Positions 59,101-64,000 of a DNA stretch of 64,000 bases are shown here, in pieces. The stretch is from Cryptomeria japonica (taxonomy: Eukaryota > Streptophyta > Pinopsida > Cupressales > Cupressaceae): positions 21,057,932 to 21,121,931 of the forward strand of contig NC_081412.1 of NCBI RefSeq assembly GCF_030272615.1. The letters run 5' to 3'. Under the pieces are notes generated by a model. The model searched no databases. It saw only the letters and a program-made list of their open reading frames with translations, and was not told where the DNA came from. A program made the position numbers and the translations under genes. The first letter of the stretch is position 1, and every line of letters starts with the position of its first letter.

Positions 59101-60365
59101 AATATTCCTTGTCTGTAATCTGTCTATTTACAAGTGTAAAGATCAACCTTGGTTTCTGATACCTCCGTCAAGATCTGAAGCAAATAAGCACTATGAGAAA
59201 CCCAAGATCCATCCATTTCATTTCATCTAAACATATCCTAGCATTGCATTTTGTCACATTTTATCCATTCATAAATCCATATCGTTGCATATCATTCATA
59301 CATAGCTAGACCCCCCTCACCCTTGTTCAGAAAATGGTGTTGTACACCTTGCATAATAATGTTTCATTGTTGTATTATTTTATTATTGTGTGAGGTGGAC
59401 ATGGAATTATATTATAATATTATATTGTATTGTTGTACCTAGGAGCACCTAGATGGACGTGCAACATGTAGAGATTCCCTTGGAATATTGTTGTAACCAC
59501 TTGGTGAGTTGTATTGACACATAGGTATTATTATATTATATTTATTTAATATTGGGGAACGCAATTGTGATAAAGTACCCTATATTAAATGTGGGTCAAG
59601 GTAAGGTAGGAAAAATATTATATTTTATTGGCACATGGTTTTGATGTAATACCACTTGGTGGTTTTGTGGGAGCTTGTGTTTATAAAAGCACCACAAAGA
59701 TAGTTGTTTGGGTTAGCTAGGTTAGGATTTGTGAAGGAGGAAGCATGGCATGGGATGTGTGGATTCATGCTTCATCATATGGAGTGTTTGGCTATGGTTG
59801 GGTTTTGAAGGCTTTCCATAGTTGTATTGTAATAGACGCATTATTGATAATACATGGTGGATGATTCTTTTGGAGGTTGTGTTTTTTCCTCATGAGGGTT
59901 TTCCCAGGATATATCTTGTGTCACATTTTCATGGGTATGTTGTCTATTCTTTGCATATGGCTTATATGTGTTTATTTGATTAAGATCTCAATTGGGTTAT
60001 GTGGAAATTGTCATAAAGTTGGCTACAAGTTTCCTTAAAAGTGGTATCAGAGGTATTGGTTTAATGGTGTTTATAACCCTAGTTGGAATCCATGAAGGAA
60101 TGAAAATACAAGACAAGATATATGGTTTTGTAGGTTGTTATTGCAGATCTATGTTATTTGGGTTTGTTGTTATGATGGATTGTTTGCAGATTTGGGGTTG
60201 GAAGAATGTTGGTCAATCTAGGGCATTATTGAAAATTTACTTTAAATGAGGGTTTTGGAGGTGAGCTTTCAGATTTGGCCCCATGTCACAAAATGGACCT
60301 CATGGATGAATTCAAGTTGGTCAGGAGATGAAAAATGATATATAATTTGCCTTATTTTGGTCACA
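59101..60365 (+). repeat. Copia-type LTR remnant with primer-binding site
   Basis: TGGTATCAGAG at 60042-60052 marks a primer-binding site. The preceding roughly 650 bp look like an LTR: 'gtttataaaagcaccac' near 59680 as TATA region, and 'catgagggttttcccagg' near 59890. The start is not fixed (possibly about 59363). The sequence after it (60053-60365) is a short leader-like remnant, cut by the CACTA-like end. No partner LTR is in the window. Confidence 0.55.
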
Positions 60366-60695
60366 CACTAGTACATTTGGGCCTAATTTCTGACGACTAT
60401 TTGTCGGAAGTCTGATGACACCACGTCAGACTTCCGACCAACTTAAGCATCAAAAAATCATCATCAGTCTTCCCGACGATGCCATTTGTGTCAAACGTCT
60501 GAAGATGTTATGAACTCTTCCAACGACAGCTATATTTGCTCCCTTGGTCAAAAATTTTGATGGATTACGGTCGGAATTCCGATGGATGCTATGTTTTCTC
60601 CTCGACGACTATCTGACATGGAAGTGATGTTGGATATACAGCATCCTTGTCGAATGTTTTTTTGTTGGCATCGGAATTCTGATGGTATCAGATTA
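60366..60695 (+). repeat. CACTA-like terminus with subterminal repeats
   Basis: In addition to the CACTA end there are about eight TCGGAA/TCCGA/CGACGA-type motifs in 330 bp, in both orientations (for example near 60395, 60433, 60472, 60570, 60600 and 60672). In CACTA elements such repeats bind the transposase. Confidence 0.62.
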
Positions 60696-61912
60696 TGTGG
60701 GTTAGACAGCTTTGTCGTCGGTGCATGAAAGCATTGAACGAGTGCTACTTTTAAAAATTGCATTAAACATTTTTTATTTATTTGATTCAGTATTATTTGC
60801 AAAAAAAGATTATCAATGATGTTTCCTTTCTCCAAGAATTGTCTAGGATCTTTTTGTCAGATAATATGTAACATCCAATGACTAAATATTTTCTTTACAA
60901 ATGCTTATTTTATTTAATTATCATCTAAGCATGAATTAAAATTTATATCTGTGCGGAAGCGGAACATACAAGCTGAAGACTCATGTGCAAGTAAATTTCA
61001 TAAAAGAAAGCAAGTAGGCATTATCTTGAATGACATGGAAACAAGCTCATTAGCTGCCTAGAAGAGAGCAATTGGAGAAAAGCAGAGGAAAGTGTTAAAG
61101 GGTGATAAATACATAGAGAGTATGCAATACAAACAAACAATGTCTGGAGTGTGTGATGTGAGTTCTCTAATTTATGTCCAGAGGGACTAACTGGTTTTGG
61201 AGTTCCTGGGAAACCTATTGGGCCACTCTTGGAGGAAATCAATGTGTTCATGCAAGGAGCACCTTTTTTCTATTATGAGAATGATGCTTTTGCACCGAAG
61301 GATATTTGGAAGGCAATATCCGAAAATTTCTATAGTGTGGAACTAGAGTTGTCTTACTCGAAGTACTTTTCAGCTTCCAGAAGACCAAGAGGTTATGTAC
61401 ACAATCTCCCAATAGAAGGGAAATTTCAAGCATTACCTCTCCTCCCATGACTATTTAGGAAGCACTTCCTCAGAGAAAGGACTATTGGCCTCCATGGGAT
61501 CAAAGAAAAAAATTGAAGCATAGACTATAGATGATGTGGTGGTATCCTTTGTGAATAACTCTGCACTATAATTGAAAATTCATGAGGGAAACTGTAAGAT
61601 AGTGAATAGAAATACATTCTTGAAAAGTGGGAAGAATGGATCTTGGTTTGGGTGGGGCCAGGTCAGGTGGCTCCTCTAGAGGTTGACAAGATAGAAATCA
61701 TATTAGGATTTGAAAAAGATCACACTCGTGGAACTTCGTGTGTGACTGATCGATTACACTATTTGGGTAATGCATTCCAAATAGATACAGTTGCATACCA
61801 TTTATCTATCTTGTTTAAAGCCTTTTATCCTGATGGCATTAAATTAAAGTCCTTTCTCTATTTTCTGGTGATCTCTGGAGCAGAGGTTGCTTTGCATCGA
61901 CCTGGGATACAT
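60696..61912 (+). repeat. Giant inverted repeat, left arm
   Basis: 1217 bp, the reverse complement of 61939-63157. By eye about 95% of bases match over a sampled 240 bp (61020-61260 against 62590-62840). The outer half (60696-61180) is non-coding. The inner half is the methyltransferase fragment. Confidence 0.93.
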
Positions 61913-61938
61913 TTAACTTGTGTTGTATCTACGGAAAT
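61181..61938 (+). pseudogene. Fragment of a plant DRM-type cytosine-5 DNA methyltransferase (left arm)
   Basis: DRM enzymes carry out de novo methylation in RNA-directed DNA methylation. The frame from 61229 reads GAPFFYYENDAFAPKDIW, then SKYFSASRRPRGYVHNLPIE and FQALPLLP. After a 1-base shift near 61447 it gives MTI, a stop, EALPQRKDYWPPWDQRKK. It then reads VWVGPGQVAPLEVDKIEIIL, GFEKDHTRG (about 61703) and LGNAFQIDTVAYHLSIL (61763-61813), the motif-X segment. Downstream lies GAEVALHR, the remains of the motif-I FSGIGG loop, disrupted near 61865. Motif X before motif I is the circular permutation special to DRM. The fragment stops at the loop. 'ttatgtccag' at 61171-61180 could be a splice acceptor, implying capture of genomic DNA. 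Confidence 0.88.
61913..61938. other. Hairpin loop
   Basis: 26 nt between the two arms (starts 'ttaacttg'). Read on the plus strand it still continues the methyltransferase frame (LTCVVSTEI, family VVSVEIS), so the inversion point lies just after this motif. Confidence 0.85.
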
Positions 61939-62680
61939 ATGTATCTTATGTCGATGCAATGCAACCTCTGCTCCACCAATACTAGATAGAAGAGAAAGTA
62001 CTTTAATTTAATGTCATCAAGATAAAAGGCTTTACTCAAGACAGATAAATGGTATGCAACTGTATCTATTTGGAATGCATTACCCAAACAACACAATCGA
62101 TCAGTCGCACATGAAGTTCCATGAGTGTGATCTTTTTCAAATCCTAATATTATTTCTATCTCGTCAACCTCTAGAGGATCCACCTAACCTAGCCCCACCC
62201 AAACCAATTTCCATTCTTTGCAGTTTTCAAGAATGTATTTCTATTCACCATCTTGCAGTTTCCCTCATGAATTTTCAATTATAGTGCAGAGTTCTTCACG
62301 AAGGACACCACCACATCATCTATAGTCTAGCAATTCAATTTTTTTCTTTGATCCCATGGAGGCCAATAGTTCTTTGTCTGAGAAAGTGCTTCCTGAATAG
62401 TCATGGGGGGGAGAGGTAATGCTTGAAATCACCCTTCTATTGGGAGATTATGTACATAACCTCTTGGTCTCTTGGAAGCCGAAAAGTACTTCGAATCCCC
62501 CAACTCTGGTTCCACACTATATAAATTTTTATATATTGTCTTCTGAATATCCTTTGGTGCAAAAGCATCACTCTCATAATAGAAAAAGGTGGCCCCTGCA
62601 TGAACACATTGATTTCCTCCAAGTGTGGCCTAATAGGTTTCCTAGGAATTCCAAAACCAGTTAGTCCCTCCGGACATAAA
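61939..62680 (-). pseudogene. Fragment of the same DRM-type methyltransferase, inverted copy (right arm)
   Basis: The minus strand repeats the fragment: EEINVFMQGPPF from 62622 (then shifted), PLEVDEIEIILGFEKDHTHG and LGNAFQIDTVAYHLSVL at 62170-62050, ending in a shifted motif-I region near 61975. Its lesions partly differ from those of the left arm, so the arms have diverged since duplication. It cannot encode an enzyme. Confidence 0.87.
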
Positions 62681-63157
62681 TTAGAGACGTCACATCACAC
62701 ACTCCAGACATTGTTTGTTTGTATTGCATACTCTCTATCTATTTATCACCCTTTAACACTTTCCTCTACTTTTCTCCAATTGCTCTCTTCTAGGCAGCTG
62801 ATGAGCTTGTTTCCATGTCATTCAAGATAATGCTTGCTTGCTTTCTTTTACGAAATTTACTTGCACATGAGTCTTCAGCTTGTATGTTTCGCTTCCGCAC
62901 ATATGTAAATTTTAATTCCCGCTTAGATGATAATTAAATAAAATAAGAATTTTTAAAGAAAATATTTAGTCATTGGATGTTACATATTATCTGACGGAAA
63001 GATCCTAGATCCAATTCTTGGAGAAAGGAAACATCATTGATAAAAAAAATTGCAAATAACACTAAATCAAATAAATTAAAAATGTTTCATGTAATTTGTA
63101 AAAGTAGACATCATGCAATGCTTTCATGCACCGACGACAAAGCCGTCTAACCCACAC
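61939..63157 (-). repeat. Giant inverted repeat, right arm
   Basis: 1219 bp, the partner of 60696-61912. The outer limit is GTGTGGGTTAGACGGCTTTG on the minus strand, matching the left arm at 60694-60714. Confidence 0.93.
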
Positions 63158-63531
63158 CATTATCCATAATAGAACAAATCACTATAATAGGCTATTATAA
63201 AGAATCTATACAAAAATATGAAAGAACATTAAATTACCATTACAAACCCATAAACCATTAAATAGTGAAAATAGATATAAATTTGTAAATGTCCCCCTAC
63301 AAACACAAAAACAAAACAAATTCTTACCCGCAAAAACTAAGTAGCTGGTGAGTTGCAAGTCTACAACATCTCTCAGATGATCGAACCATTTCTTAAATTT
63401 TGTTCTTTTGATTAGTCAATGGATTTAGTTGCATGTACAAGTTTTCTATTTGAAGCCTTCCATTTCCTTCTACATCATTCTTCATGTCTATAGTAATGGA
63501 TAGTTGTACAATTTGTGATGCTATAATATCT
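63158..63531. other. Unassigned AT-rich spacer
   Basis: No coding sequence; no match to the CACTA subterminal repeats. Confidence 0.45.
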
Positions 63532-63795
63532 ATTTGGATACAGTTGCATACCATTTATCTGTCTTGAAATCCTTTTATCCTGATGACATTAAATTAAAGT
63601 TCTTTCTCTATTTTCTAGTGATCTCTAGAGCAGAGGTTGCTTTGCATCGATCTGGGATACATTTAACTTGTGTTGTATCTGCGGAAATATGTATCCTAGG
63701 TTGATGCAATGCAACCTCTGCTCCACCAATACCAGATAGAAGAGAAAGTACTTTAATTTAAAGCCATCATGATAAAATGCTTTCAAGACATATAT
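63532..63795 (+). repeat. Third partial copy of the hairpin apex
   Basis: It aligns with 61785-62047 and includes the inner end of the left arm, the loop and the start of the right arm. It therefore contains its own small inverted repeat (arms about 100 bp). It carries changes found in neither big arm (for example 'gataaaatgctttcaagac'). Confidence 0.88.
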
Positions 63796-64000
63796 TAGGT
63801 ATAAAAGGAAGCCTAACCTGTCATTTGAAGGGGTTTACCTACAATTCAAGTGATCTCTTAATTATAAAATCAATTCAATTCCAAGTGAACAAGCAATCAA
63901 GCATTCATCAAGAATTGAAGGAGAATTCAAGTTAAATCACACCATTCTGCATGACATCCTAAAACCTTGTGTGAGGATTCAAGAAAGATTCATCAAGGTA
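63796..64000. other. Unassigned end of window
   Basis: 'ttaggtataaaaggaagcc' near 63797 is TATA-like and the following sequence could be LTR or promoter DNA, but there is no partner in the window. Confidence 0.35.

Larger units (their letters stand above)
60366..64000. mobile_element. CACTA-like transposon carrying a DRM methyltransferase hairpin (right end outside window)
   Basis: 60366 begins CACTAGTACATTTGGGCC, a typical CACTA (En/Spm) terminus. It is followed by dense subterminal repeats of TCGGAA/CGACGA motifs to about 60730, including the inverted pair TCGGAAGTCTG...CAGACTTCCGA. The cargo is a 1.2-kb inverted repeat with a methyltransferase gene fragment. A matching inverted terminus (TAGTG) was not found up to 64000, so the right boundary and the class are inferred. 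No transposase is visible, which would make it a non-autonomous, gene-capturing (Pack-CACTA) type. Confidence 0.6.

Noticed and set aside
33974-60052. tRNA genes suggested by TGGTATCAGAG motifs
   Set aside because: These are primer-binding sites complementary to a tRNA 3' end, next to LTRs; no cloverleaf is present.
41415-60365. LTR pair for element T
   Set aside because: I compared 43-44.8 kb with 58.7-60 kb and saw no convincing long match; the ends of T remain open.
60696-63157. A working DNA methyltransferase gene
   Set aside because: Both arms hold only a fragment, with frameshifts and stops, a disrupted motif I and no catalytic Cys region; it cannot encode an enzyme.
1-64000. CRISPR arrays, bacterial operons, rRNA
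   Set aside because: No regular spaced repeats or such genes; content is plant-type retroelements.

Overview
The window looks like repeat-dominated nuclear DNA of a seed plant, probably one with a very large genome such as a conifer or other gymnosperm. It is AT-rich and shows no intact host gene, rRNA or tRNA. Almost every base that can be assigned belongs to nested LTR retrotransposons of the plant Ty1/copia and Ty3/gypsy types. The taxonomic guess is an inference from element style and density only.

Region 1 (1-19137) is a three-level nest. Copia element A (765-19132, minus strand, 5-bp target duplication GGATG) sits in GGATG-rich low-complexity DNA. Copia element B (from 2429, minus) inserted in A. 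Later a deletion removed A's integrase/RT and all but 22 bp of B's 5' LTR. Element N (9028-15941, plus), which lacks reverse transcriptase but keeps a G-patch and gag-like zinc motifs, then inserted in B's gag.

Region 2 (19138-28570) holds the rest of the low-complexity DNA and a degenerate 21.2-21.6 kb repeat. It also has two solo LTRs with perfect target duplications (22763-24025 and 24984-26099) and a 0.16-kb inverted repeat around 26.3-26.9 kb.

Region 3 (27491-41414) is element G, a gag/protease-only gypsy-like element with the same unusual primer-binding site as N. It is split by chromovirus H (33184-39716, duplication TCTCC), a complete but decayed gag-PR-RT-RNaseH-INT-chromodomain element. 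H's gag in turn carries a 362-bp TRIM (34898-35259).

Region 4 (about 44.8-59.1 kb) is T, a decayed Tat-lineage gypsy element with G-patch, two RNase H domains and integrase. It is split by E (50203-54449), the youngest-looking element: 500-bp LTRs and an intact copia gag-protease reading frame but no polymerase. Downstream of T's integrase lies an approximately 497-codon reading frame (56723-58213) with four in-frame stops and no frameshift. It is not a normal retrotransposon domain.

Region 5 (60366-64000) is the most unusual. A CACTA-like terminus is followed by a nearly perfect 1.2-kb head-to-head inverted repeat (60696-61912 / 61939-63157) with a 26-nt loop. The inner half of each arm encodes a decayed fragment of a plant DRM-type de novo cytosine-5 DNA methyltransferase, recognised by its rearranged motif order. 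A third partial copy of the hairpin apex follows at 63532-63795. If transcribed, the RNA would be a long hairpin matching a core gene of RNA-directed DNA methylation. Function is not shown by the sequence.
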